Below, in pieces: positions 51,988 to 60,660 of a DNA stretch of 64,000 bases. Position 1 is the stretch's first letter. Every line of letters begins with the position of its first letter. Source of the DNA: Haemophilus parainfluenzae (GTDB lineage Bacteria > Pseudomonadota > Gammaproteobacteria > Enterobacterales > Pasteurellaceae); the NCBI RefSeq assembly GCF_036288925.1, contig NZ_CP127167.1:558001-622000 (forward strand), in the 5' to 3' direction. The notes beneath the pieces were generated by a model. The model was not told where the DNA came from. It saw nothing but the letters and a program-made list of their open reading frames with translations, and made no database searches. The position numbers and the translations under genes are program-made.

Positions 51988-53997
51988 ATGACAGAAGCAC
52001 AAAAACAACCAAGTGTTATCCGTTTTGAACAGGAAGTAGCAGCAAAAAGCTATGAATCAGCTTGCGTTGAATTGCTGGATATTTTAAGCAAAATTGATAG
52101 TAATTTTGGTGGCGTTGAAGGTATTGAAATTGATTATCCTAGTCAATTAAATGGTGAATTAGTACAAGAAAAAATTAAGCATTTTTGTACCCGTGTAGCG
52201 GTAGCAATGAGCGAGCTATTTTCTAATCCTCAATTAGATATTTCTGAAGGTGGTGCTCAGCGTTTCTTTAGTTTCCAACGCTGGATTAATATGATTTTTG
52301 CTTCATCACCCTTTGTGAACGCTGATCATGTGTTACAAGCTTATAACCGCAATCCAGATAAAACCAATTTATTCGATTTCCATTTAGATAATACGAAATC
52401 ATCATTAATTAAATTCTGTATTTTGTATTTGCCGGAATCGAATATAAACGTCAATCTTGATGCTTTATGGAATTTAGATCCAGAATTATGTGCATCCCTT
52501 TGTTTTGCATTGCAATCACCACGTTTTATTGGTACAGAACAATCGTTTTCTAAGCGTGGTACGCTTTTACAATGGTTCCCTGAAAAATTAGCAACGATTG
52601 AAAACTTAAATAATATACCAAGTGCAATTTCACATGATGTGTATATGCATTGCAGCTACGATATTGCTGAAAATAAACACTGGGTGAAACAAGCATTAAA
52701 CCAAGTTATTCGTCGTCATTTATTGCAAGGTGGATGGGTAGATCGCGATGTCACGAAATTAGGTGAACGTGATGGCAAACCAGTCATGGTCATATTATTG
52801 GAGCATTTCCATTCATCCCATTCAATTTATCGTACGCATTCCACTTCAATGATTGCTGCGCGTGAGCGTTTTCATTTAATTGGTGTAGGTAATGATGCTG
52901 TAGATGCAGCAGGACAAGCGGTGTTTGATGAATTCCATTTATTAAAAGGTGATAATATTTTTGGTAAATTGAATGAATTAAAAGAGATTTGTGAAAAAAA
53001 TGGTGCTGCGGTTCTTTATATGCCAAGTATTGGAATGGATTTAACCACTATTTTTGCAAGCAATACACGCCTTGCACCAGTTCAAGTAATTGCTTTAGGT
53101 CACCCAGCTACGACACATTCTGATTTTATTGAATATGTGATTGTAGAAGATGATTATGTGGGTTCTGAAAAATGTTTCAGTGAGCAATTATTGCGTTTAC
53201 CGAAAGATGCCTTACCTTATGTGCCTTCAGCACTTGCACCACAACACGTAGAATATCGCTTACGTGAAAACCCTGAAGTGGTGAATATTGGTATTGCCTC
53301 TACCACAATGAAGCTTAACCCCTATTTCTTGGCAGCATTAAAGGCTATTCGTGATCGTGCTAATGTGAAAGTGCATTTCCACTTTGCATTAGGTCAATCT
53401 AGTGGTGTGACGCATCCTTATGTTGAGCGTTTTATTAAATCTTATTTAGGCAATGATGCGACAGCTCATCCACATGCACCTTATGATCAATATCTTCGTA
53501 TTTTGCATAACTGCGATATGATGGTAAACCCATTCCCATTCGGTAACACCAACGGCATTATTGATATGGTGACGTTAGGTTTAGTGGGCGTATGTAAAAC
53601 TGGTGCAGAAGTGCATGAACATATTGATGAAGGGTTATTCAAACGTTTAGGTTTACCGGAATGGTTAATTGCAAATACGGTAGATGAATATGTTGAGCGT
53701 GCAATTCGTTTAGCAGAAAATCATCAAGAACGTTTAGAACTTCGCCGTCATATCATTGAAAATAACGGTTTACAAACCTTATTTACAGGTGATCCAAGCC
53801 CAATGGGTAAAGTGTTACTTGAAAAATTTGAGGAATGGAAAGCAGCAAATTTAGCTGAAAAGCCAAAGAAAAAAGCGACTAAATCCGCAACGACAAAAGA
53901 GAAGGCCACAAAGTCTACGACAGAAAAGAAAAGTGCGGTCAAATCTGAAGGTAAATCTGAGCCGAAAAAAATGGTAAAAAAAAAAGCAGATAAATAA
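51988..53997 (+). CDS. ngt: HMW1C-like cytoplasmic N-glycosyltransferase (NGT) with Lys-rich tail
   Basis: 669 residues. The first ~620 align well from memory with A. pleuropneumoniae NGT (about 620), a GT41 enzyme that puts single glucose on Asn in N-X-S/T sites of adhesins and other envelope proteins. Conserved stretches include HCSYDIAENKHWVKQ (around 215), LLEHFHSSHSIYRTHSTSM (around 270), GHPATTHSDFIEYV (around 371) and NPFPFGNTNGIIDMVTLGL (around 514). Residues ~622-669 are an added tail of Lys, Ser, Thr and Ala. The tail codons include an uptake signal at ~53930. No adjacent second glucosyltransferase (AGT) or adhesin gene is in the window. Confidence 0.9.
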   Translation: MTEAQKQPSVIRFEQEVAAKSYESACVELLDILSKIDSNFGGVEGIEIDYPSQLNGELVQEKIKHFCTRVAVAMSELFSNPQLDISEGGAQRFFSFQRWINMIFASSPFVNADHVLQAYNRNPDKTNLFDFHLDNTKSSLIKFCILYLPESNINVNLDALWNLDPELCASLCFALQSPRFIGTEQSFSKRGTLLQWFPEKLATIENLNNIPSAISHDVYMHCSYDIAENKHWVKQALNQVIRRHLLQGGWVDRDVTKLGERDGKPVMVILLEHFHSSHSIYRTHSTSMIAARERFHLIGVGNDAVDAAGQAVFDEFHLLKGDNIFGKLNELKEICEKNGAAVLYMPSIGMDLTTIFASNTRLAPVQVIALGHPATTHSDFIEYVIVEDDYVGSEKCFSEQLLRLPKDALPYVPSALAPQHVEYRLRENPEVVNIGIASTTMKLNPYFLAALKAIRDRANVKVHFHFALGQSSGVTHPYVERFIKSYLGNDATAHPHAPYDQYLRILHNCDMMVNPFPFGNTNGIIDMVTLGLVGVCKTGAEVHEHIDEGLFKRLGLPEWLIANTVDEYVERAIRLAENHQERLELRRHIIENNGLQTLFTGDPSPMGKVLLEKFEEWKAANLAEKPKKKATKSATTKEKATKSTTEKKSAVKSEGKSEPKKMVKKKADK

Positions 53998-54002
53998 TCA
54001 AT

Positions 54003-54028
54003 AAATCCCCGAAAGGGGATTTTTTATT
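54003..54028 (+). terminator. Terminator after ngt
   Basis: AATCCCC-GAAA-GGGGATT with a T run; a stable GNRA tetraloop hairpin. Confidence 0.9.
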
Positions 54029-54135
54029 GAAAAAAATTAAACAAAGCCTCATTTTTTCTAAAAAAACTTGATTTTGTGACATAAAGCCTGTAATTAATAG
54101 ACCCATTCAACACAACATAAAATAAGGAAAAACTC

Positions 54136-55251
54136 ATGAAAAACGTCGGTTTTATCGGTTGGCGCGGAATGGTCGGTTCCGTATTAATGGATCGTATGGT
54201 ACAAGAGCAAGATTTTGCCAATATTAATCCAGTTTTCTTCACTACTTCTCAAGCAGGTCAAAAAGCCCCTGTATTCGCAGGCAAAGAGGCAGGTGAGCTT
54301 AAAAATGCATTCGACATTGAAGAACTTAAAAAATTAGACATTATCGTGACCTGCCAAGGTGGCGACTATACCAATGAAGTCTATCCAAAATTAAAAGCAA
54401 CAGGTTGGGATGGTTATTGGGTTGATGCAGCGTCTGCACTACGTATGAAAGATGATGCGATTATCGTGCTTGATCCGGTAAACCAACACGTGATTTCTGA
54501 AGGCTTGAAAAAAGGCATTAAAACTTTTGTGGGTGGTAATTGTACTGTAAGCTTAATGTTGATGGCTATCGGTGGTTTGTTTGAAAAAGATTTAGTGGAA
54601 TGGGTATCTGTTGCAACTTACCAAGCGGCTTCAGGTGCGGGCGCAAAAAATATGCGTGAATTGATTTCACAAATGGGCTTATTAGAACAATCGGTTTCAA
54701 GTGAATTAAAAGATCCTGCTTCGTCAATTTTAGATATTGAACGTAAAGTGACGGCAGAAATGCGTTCTGGTAGCTTCCCAACGGATAACTTCGGTGCAGC
54801 ATTAGGGGGAAGCTTAATCCCTTGGATTGACAAACTTCTCCCTGAAACAGGACAAACGAAAGAAGAATGGAAAGGCTATGCAGAAACCAACAAAATCTTA
54901 GGTTTAAGCGACAATCCAATTCCTGTTGATGGTTTATGTGTGCGTATCGGTGCATTACGCTGCCACAGCCAAGCATTCACTATCAAACTGAAAAAAGACT
55001 TACCGTTAGAAGAAATCGAACAAATTTTAGCGTCTCACAATGAATGGGTGAAAGTGATTCCAAACGACAAAGAAACCACATTACGTGAATTAACTCCAGC
55101 GAAAATAACAGGTACATTAAGCGTACCGGTTGGTCGTTTACGTAAATTGGCAATGGGTCCGGAATACTTAGCGGCATTCACTGTAGGTGACCAATTATTA
55201 TGGGGCGCTGCAGAGCCAGTTCGCCGTATCTTAAAACAATTGGTGGCATAA
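54136..55251 (+). CDS. asd: Aspartate-semialdehyde dehydrogenase
   Basis: 371 residues (E. coli 367). It reduces aspartyl phosphate for lysine, diaminopimelate, threonine and methionine synthesis. NADP loop [10 protein letters not shown] (around 8-17), catalytic Cys in GGNCTVSLM (around 134-142) and substrate-binding HSQAFTIKL (around 277-285). AAGGAAAAAC precedes the ATG. Monocistronic between two terminators; the short leader shows no lysine riboswitch. Confidence 0.96.
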   Translation: MKNVGFIGWRGMVGSVLMDRMVQEQDFANINPVFFTTSQAGQKAPVFAGKEAGELKNAFDIEELKKLDIIVTCQGGDYTNEVYPKLKATGWDGYWVDAASALRMKDDAIIVLDPVNQHVISEGLKKGIKTFVGGNCTVSLMLMAIGGLFEKDLVEWVSVATYQAASGAGAKNMRELISQMGLLEQSVSSELKDPASSILDIERKVTAEMRSGSFPTDNFGAALGGSLIPWIDKLLPETGQTKEEWKGYAETNKILGLSDNPIPVDGLCVRIGALRCHSQAFTIKLKKDLPLEEIEQILASHNEWVKVIPNDKETTLRELTPAKITGTLSVPVGRLRKLAMGPEYLAAFTVGDQLLWGAAEPVRRILKQLVA

Positions 55252-55267
55252 GTTTTACTTTCACTAC

Positions 55268-55293
55268 AAAGGGCGTATTTACTACGCCCTTTT
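55268..55293 (+). terminator. Terminator after asd
   Basis: AAAGGGCGTA / TACGCCCTTT perfect stem with loop TTTAC, then TT. Confidence 0.85.
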
Positions 55294-55305
55294 CATTAAA
55301 AAATT

Positions 55306-56241
55306 ATGATCAGAGAACCTCATTTTCATCAATTTGCTCTTGCAGAGTTATTGCCTTTTTTTGAGCAATTTCCGACGCAATATCTTTCTGGTGAACGAAA
55401 TATCAAATTAGCTTATCGTCATTTGGTTCAGCCTGAAAGCGCGGTCAGAAAATTGATGATTTTGGTTAATGGTCGAGCAGAAAATATGCTGAAATGGACT
55501 GAGTTGGCTTATGACTTTTATCAACAAGGTTATGATGTTTTGCTTTTCGATCACCGAGGACAAGGCTATTCACAGCGTATTATTCCTCAAAAAGGGCATT
55601 TAGATGAGTTTCGTTTTTATATTGATGATATGGCAAAAATCATTGAAAAAACGACCGCACTTTATTCTTATCAAGCGCAATATATTCTTGCACACTCCCT
55701 CGGCGCTTTGATTTCTACCTATTATCTAGCCAATTACGATCATCATATTAAAAAGGCTGTGCTTTCTTCGCCTTTCTTTGGCGTTCCCATGAAACATCCG
55801 TTACGAGATGAAATCATCATTGCAACGATGATGGCATTTGGTCAAGGTCATCGTTATGTTTTTGGCAAAGGACATTACAAACCGGCAGATTTAAACCTTA
55901 ATGAACTTAGTCATTCTAAAACGCGAATGAAATGGATGAACCGAGTTAATCGAAAACGCGCAGCTATTCACTTAGGTGGCCCGACATTCCGTTGGGTACA
56001 TTTGTGTTTAAATGCAATCAAAGCGCTCCCTAAAATCATTCCAAGAGTGGAAATACCCGTGCTTATCCTACAAGCGGAAAAGGAAAAGATAGTGGATAAC
56101 AAAAATCTTGAAAAATTGACCGCACTTTTTCCGCATGCAGAATCCATGCTTGTACCTCAAGCAAAACATGAAATCCTTTTTGAAAAGGATAACGTGAGAA
56201 AAGCCGTGCTTGAACGCGTTAATCAATTTCTTCATTCTTAA
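55306..56241 (+). CDS. pldB: Alpha/beta hydrolase, lysophospholipase L2-like
   Basis: 311 residues. Serine hydrolase with nucleophile elbow LAHSLGAL (around 128-135), DHRGQGYS (around 85-92) and terminal catalytic His in QAKHEILFE. This matches the PldB family, which deacylates lysophospholipids at the inner membrane. Neighbour order asd-pldB-torY-torZ is that of H. influenzae. Two uptake signals lie inside the gene. Confidence 0.85.
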   Translation: MIREPHFHQFALAELLPFFEQFPTQYLSGERNIKLAYRHLVQPESAVRKLMILVNGRAENMLKWTELAYDFYQQGYDVLLFDHRGQGYSQRIIPQKGHLDEFRFYIDDMAKIIEKTTALYSYQAQYILAHSLGALISTYYLANYDHHIKKAVLSSPFFGVPMKHPLRDEIIIATMMAFGQGHRYVFGKGHYKPADLNLNELSHSKTRMKWMNRVNRKRAAIHLGGPTFRWVHLCLNAIKALPKIIPRVEIPVLILQAEKEKIVDNKNLEKLTALFPHAESMLVPQAKHEILFEKDNVRKAVLERVNQFLHS

Positions 56242-56328
56242 ATTTTCCTAATTAGATTAAATACAAAACATTATATATTGATTTATTAATGTTTTTTTAT
56301 TTTTATCTCATGAGTGTTTAGCCTTTTA

Positions 56329-56342
56329 TTGAGCAAGATCAT
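56329..56342. promoter_or_regulatory. Candidate FNR site ahead of torYZ
   Basis: TTGAGCAAGATCAT fits TTGAT-N4-ATCAA at 8 of 10 positions and lies 84 bases before torY, a gene pair expected to be induced without oxygen. Imperfect, hence tentative. The rest of 56242-56425 is AT-rich with no other signal I recognise. Confidence 0.4.
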
Positions 56343-56425
56343 AGTTTCTTTCTCACTATATCCCTACAATCAATAATACTTATTTATAGTTATGTTTTTT
56401 TGTCGTTTGTATAGTTGGAGTGTCT

Positions 56426-57526
56426 ATGTCAAAAATGAAGAAAATCGTCACCGCAATTTGCTTGGCTGGTGTCGGCGCTGTGGTATTGTGGGGAACGCAG
56501 TGGGTTATGCATAAAACCAGTACACCGGAGTTTTGTGTCAGTTGTCATTCAATGAGCTATCCAAAAGAAGAATGGGAAGGTTCGAGTCACTTTGCTAATG
56601 CAAAAGGCGTGCGAGCACAATGTTCAGACTGCCATATTCCAAAAGAAGGTTGGCATTATGTCAAAGCTAAATTTATTGCTTTGAAAGATTTGTGGTATGA
56701 AGCACAAGGCAAGATTGAGAATAAAGAAAAATATGAAGCCCACCGTGCCGAGCTTGCTCAAATGGTGTGGAATGATATGAAAGCCAACGATTCAGAAACC
56801 TGTCGCAGCTGTCACAGTTTTGATGCAATGGAGTTTTCAAAACAAACTAAATTAGCAAAACAAACCCATACAGATGCCCAAACAAACGGCCAAACCTGTA
56901 TTGATTGTCATAAAGGCATTGTTCACTTCCTTCCTGAAGTACATGGCGATCAAAATGCGCAAAAATCCTCTACTGTACAAGGCGGTACTCTCTCTGATGG
57001 CTCAGCGATTTTTGCTACTGAAATGGTGAAAGCGACCAATGATAAAGGAAATGAGGTTCGTCTCATGCCTTATGCAGAATTAATGCAATGGAAAGTAAAT
57101 GGTGATCAAGTTCAAGGCACCTTACATGGTTGGCAACAAGTAGGAGCTGAAGCGGTTGTTTATCAAGAATTAGGTAAACGTATCACGCTTGCTTTACTGG
57201 ATGAAGATGCACGTAACCATGTTCAAGTCGTAAAAACTGTACATGATGCAGTAACGGATTCTGACTGGAAAGAAATCAATGTTGCGGTGAATGTTGCAAA
57301 AGAAAAAATGTCATCAGATCTGACCGCACTTAATCAATATGGCAATCAGTTAAATCAAACTCAATGTAGTGGTTGTCACGCGGCAATTGGTGCGGATCAT
57401 TACACGGCTAACCAATGGATTGGTGTGGTGAACTCTATGAAAGACCGAACATCAATGAACAAAGATGAAGTACGTGCATTAACTATTTATCTGCAACGCA
57501 ATGCCAAAGATATGGCAAAACAATAA
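56426..57526 (+). CDS. torY: Pentaheme c-type cytochrome TorY
   Basis: 366 residues from ATG 56426 (GGAG five bases upstream; a GTG at 56420 is in frame). One N-terminal membrane anchor (about 5-25), then a NapC/NirT domain with four CxxCH sites (CVSCH, CSDCH, CRSCH, CIDCH) and a C-terminal monoheme domain with CSGCH. That 4+1 arrangement is TorC/TorY, which passes electrons from menaquinol to the periplasmic TMAO or S-oxide reductase encoded next. Confidence 0.94.
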   Translation: MSKMKKIVTAICLAGVGAVVLWGTQWVMHKTSTPEFCVSCHSMSYPKEEWEGSSHFANAKGVRAQCSDCHIPKEGWHYVKAKFIALKDLWYEAQGKIENKEKYEAHRAELAQMVWNDMKANDSETCRSCHSFDAMEFSKQTKLAKQTHTDAQTNGQTCIDCHKGIVHFLPEVHGDQNAQKSSTVQGGTLSDGSAIFATEMVKATNDKGNEVRLMPYAELMQWKVNGDQVQGTLHGWQQVGAEAVVYQELGKRITLALLDEDARNHVQVVKTVHDAVTDSDWKEINVAVNVAKEKMSSDLTALNQYGNQLNQTQCSGCHAAIGADHYTANQWIGVVNSMKDRTSMNKDEVRALTIYLQRNAKDMAKQ

Positions 57527-57553
57527 TAACCAACTATCTAAAACGAGGCTGAA

Positions 57554-60031
57554 ATGAAAAAGAATAACGTAAATGAACAACGTCGTGATTTTCTGAAAAA
57601 AACATCTTTAGGCGTGGCAGGTAGTGCCCTTTCTGGTGGTATGGTGGGCGTTGTATCAAAAAGTGCGGTCGCAAAAGAAGCTGAAATAAAAACAGTGGTT
57701 ACTGCGGCTCACTGGGGACCGCTTGGTGTGGTTGTGGAAGATGGTAAAGTTGTGAAATCTGGCCCTGCCATTGAACCTGCTGTACCGAACGAATTACAAA
57801 CCGTTGTTGCCGATCAGCTATACAGCGAAACTCGCGTGAAATATCCAATGGTGCGTAAAGGCTTTTTAGCTAACCCAGGAAAAAGTGATACCACAATGCG
57901 TGGTCGTGATGAATGGGTGCGAGTTTCTTGGGATGAAGCGTTAGATTTAGTACACAATCAGCTTAAACGCGTTCGTGACGAACATGGTCCAACAGGCATT
58001 TTTGCCGGTTCTTATGGTTGGTTTAGCTGTGGTTCATTACATGCTTCTCGTACGTTATTACAGCGCTACATGAATGCTACCGGTGGTTTTGTGGGGCATA
58101 AAGGGGACTACTCTACGGGTGCTGCGCAAGTCATCATGCCGCATGTGCTTGGTACTATTGAGGTCTATGAACAACAAACCAGCTGGGAATCTGTGTTAGA
58201 AAACAGCGATATTATTGTGCTTTGGTCTGCAAACCCACTCACAACCATGCGTATTGCTTGGATGTCTACCGACCAAAAAGGGATTGAATATTTCAAAAAA
58301 TTCCAAGCGAGTGGAAAACGCATTATTTGTATCGACCCACAAAAAAGCGAAACTTGCCAAATGCTGAACGCAGAATGGATTCCGGTGAATACAGCAACGG
58401 ATGTGCCGTTAATGCTTGGTATTGCGCATACTTTAGTTGAACAAGGTAAGCATGATAAAGATTTCTTGAAAAAATACACGTCGGGTTATGCTAAATTCGA
58501 GGAATATTTATTAGGTAAAACTGATGGCCAACCAAAAACAGCAGAATGGGCGTCAAAAATTTGTGGTGTACCGGCAGAAACGATTAAACAGCTTGCAGCA
58601 GATTTTTCTAGTAAACGTACCATGTTAATGGGTGGTTGGGGTATGCAACGCCAACGCCATGGTGAACAAACCCACTGGATGTTAGTCACTCTAGCGTCTA
58701 TGTTAGGACAAATTGGCTTGCCAGGTGGTGGATTTGGTTTGAGTTATCACTATTCAAATGGTGGGGTGCCAACGGCGACAGGGGGTATTATCGGCTCTAT
58801 TACCGCAAGTCCAGCAGGCAAAGCGGGTGCAAAAACATGGTTGGATGATACCTCTAAATCTGCTTTCCCATTGGCGCGTATTTCAGATGTGTTGCTCAAT
58901 CCTGGCAAAAAAATTCACTATAACGGTACTGAAATTACTTACCCTGATATCAAAGCGGTGTATTGGGCAGGCGGTAACCCATTTGTTCACCATCAAGATA
59001 CCAATACCTTAGTGAAGGCCTTCCAACAACCAGATGTGGTGATTGTGAATGAGGTAAACTGGACGCCAACTGCGCGCATGGCAGATATTGTCTTGCCAGC
59101 AACCACCAGTTATGAACGTAATGACTTAACCATGGCAGGCGACTACTCCATGATGAGCGTTTACCCGATGAAACAAGTGGTTCCGCCACAATTTGAAGCG
59201 AAAAATGACTATGATATTTTCGTTGAACTTGCTAAACGAGCAGGTGTGGAAGAACAATACACCGAAGGTAAAACGGAAATGGAATGGTTGGAAGAATTCT
59301 ACAATGCAGCCTTTACTGCCGCACGTGCAAACCGTGTTGCAATGCCTCGTTTTGATAAATTCTGGGCAGAAAATAAACCGTTAAGCTTTGAAGCGGGAGA
59401 AGCCGCGAAGAAATGGGTACGTTATGGTGAATTCCGTGAAGATCCATTACTCAATCCGCTCGGCACGCCGTCAGGTAAAATTGAGATTTTCTCTGATGTT
59501 ATTGAGAAAATGCATTATAACGACTGTAAAGGTCACCCAAGCTGGATGGAGCCAGAAGAATTTGCGGGTAATGTGACAGAAGAATATCCGTTAGCTTTAG
59601 TAACGCCACATCCTTACTATCGTTTACACAGCCAATTGGCACATACTTCATTACGTCAAAAATATGCGGTCAATGATCGGGAACCGGTAATGATTCATCC
59701 TGAAGATGCGGCTGCTCGCGGTATTAAAGACGGTGATATTGTTCGCATTCATAGCAAACGCGGTCAAGTGCTTGCAGGTGCGGTTATCACAGAAAACATC
59801 ATCAAAGGTACTGTTGCTCTCCATGAAGGCGCGTGGTATGACCCAATGGACTTAGGTGAAAGTGAAAAACCGTTATGTAAAAATGGTTGTCCAAACGTAT
59901 TAACACGCGATGAAGGCACATCAAAACTTGCACAAGGTAACTCACCCAATACCTGTATTGTTCAGGTTGAAAAATTTACCGGTAAAGCACCTGAAGTGAC
60001 GGTATTCAAACAACCTAAACAGGCTGTGTAA
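57554..60031 (+). CDS. torZ: Molybdopterin N-/S-oxide reductase TorZ
   Basis: 825 residues. Twin-arginine signal (NEQRRDFLKKTSLGVAG, about 7-23) sends the folded enzyme to the periplasm. It belongs to the DMSO reductase family with bis-MGD cofactor; GDYSTGAAQ near 177-185 holds the serine that ligates molybdenum in the TorA/BisC/TorZ group, and no N-terminal iron-sulphur cysteines are present. It reduces TMAO, biotin sulfoxide or methionine sulfoxide. It follows torY by 27 bases. Confidence 0.94.
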   Translation: MKKNNVNEQRRDFLKKTSLGVAGSALSGGMVGVVSKSAVAKEAEIKTVVTAAHWGPLGVVVEDGKVVKSGPAIEPAVPNELQTVVADQLYSETRVKYPMVRKGFLANPGKSDTTMRGRDEWVRVSWDEALDLVHNQLKRVRDEHGPTGIFAGSYGWFSCGSLHASRTLLQRYMNATGGFVGHKGDYSTGAAQVIMPHVLGTIEVYEQQTSWESVLENSDIIVLWSANPLTTMRIAWMSTDQKGIEYFKKFQASGKRIICIDPQKSETCQMLNAEWIPVNTATDVPLMLGIAHTLVEQGKHDKDFLKKYTSGYAKFEEYLLGKTDGQPKTAEWASKICGVPAETIKQLAADFSSKRTMLMGGWGMQRQRHGEQTHWMLVTLASMLGQIGLPGGGFGLSYHYSNGGVPTATGGIIGSITASPAGKAGAKTWLDDTSKSAFPLARISDVLLNPGKKIHYNGTEITYPDIKAVYWAGGNPFVHHQDTNTLVKAFQQPDVVIVNEVNWTPTARMADIVLPATTSYERNDLTMAGDYSMMSVYPMKQVVPPQFEAKNDYDIFVELAKRAGVEEQYTEGKTEMEWLEEFYNAAFTAARANRVAMPRFDKFWAENKPLSFEAGEAAKKWVRYGEFREDPLLNPLGTPSGKIEIFSDVIEKMHYNDCKGHPSWMEPEEFAGNVTEEYPLALVTPHPYYRLHSQLAHTSLRQKYAVNDREPVMIHPEDAAARGIKDGDIVRIHSKRGQVLAGAVITENIIKGTVALHEGAWYDPMDLGESEKPLCKNGCPNVLTRDEGTSKLAQGNSPNTCIVQVEKFTGKAPEVTVFKQPKQAV

Positions 60032-60045
60032 AACCAATAAAAAAC

Positions 60046-60088
60046 GACCGCACTTTGATTGATAGGATCAAAGTGCGGTCTTCTTTTT
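60046..60088 (+). terminator. Terminator of torYZ made of two inverted uptake signals
   Basis: GACCGCACTTTGAT and its complement form a perfect 14-bp stem around a 7-base loop, followed by TTCTTTTT. Confidence 0.9.
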
Positions 60089-60120
60089 AGTTATTTTTTC
60101 TTGTTATTGTCAGCTCGTTA

Positions 60121-60528
60121 CTATGCTTTGTGCATATTTCTCAGCAAAGCAATTTCCCGCTCTAAGCCTAGAATAATTTTATCTTTTTGTGCCAATAGCT
60201 CGTCTTTATGAGAAATAATTAATTGCAATTGTTGAATGGCTTTTTCTAAATTATCATTACCAACAGCGAATAAGAAATTATTTGAATTTGTTGATTCTGT
60301 GACTGAATTATTAAAATAAACTTTTTCAGTTTCCCCATAAGAAAGCAATTCGCAAATATCCATATCAAACACTTCAGAAATTTGCTCCAAACGTGGCAGA
60401 TTTGAACGCACCTCACCTCGTTCAATTTTGGCATAACCGGTCACCGACATGCCTAATTTATCCGCCATATTTTCTTGAGATAATTGGTGTTGTTCACGTA
60501 ATTGACGAATTTTTTCATTAATTTTCAT
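60121..60528 (-). CDS. XRE-family transcriptional regulator
   Basis: 135 residues. N-terminal helix-turn-helix (IRQLREQHQLSQENMADKLG then SVTGYAKIERGEVR, about 7-42) of Cro/C1 type, an acidic middle, and a C-terminal coiled coil (about 92-133) rich in Leu, Lys and Glu that probably dimerises. It diverges from the surface lipoprotein gene across 132 bases, a layout that suggests it controls that gene and itself. The effector is unknown. Confidence 0.85.
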   Translation of the reverse strand: MKINEKIRQLREQHQLSQENMADKLGMSVTGYAKIERGEVRSNLPRLEQISEVFDMDICELLSYGETEKVYFNNSVTESTNSNNFLFAVGNDNLEKAIQQLQLIISHKDELLAQKDKIILGLEREIALLRNMHKA

Positions 60529-60660
60529 ATTCTACTCTCGCAGTGCAAATAGCTACCGCAACTCGGTAACCTTCTGTAATTGTTGGTTAATTGTACACAA
60601 ATTAGCGAAAAATTATAATTCTTTTGCTTTTTAATCCCTAAATAATTTAAGGAATCCCGT

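Noticed and set aside
53998..54135. Lysine riboswitch upstream of asd
   Set aside because: Only 138 bases, part of which is the ngt terminator; no room for the conserved five-helix core.
54566..54976. 136-codon ORF opposite asd
   Set aside because: Antisense to a highly conserved enzyme, no start signal and no recognisable motif.
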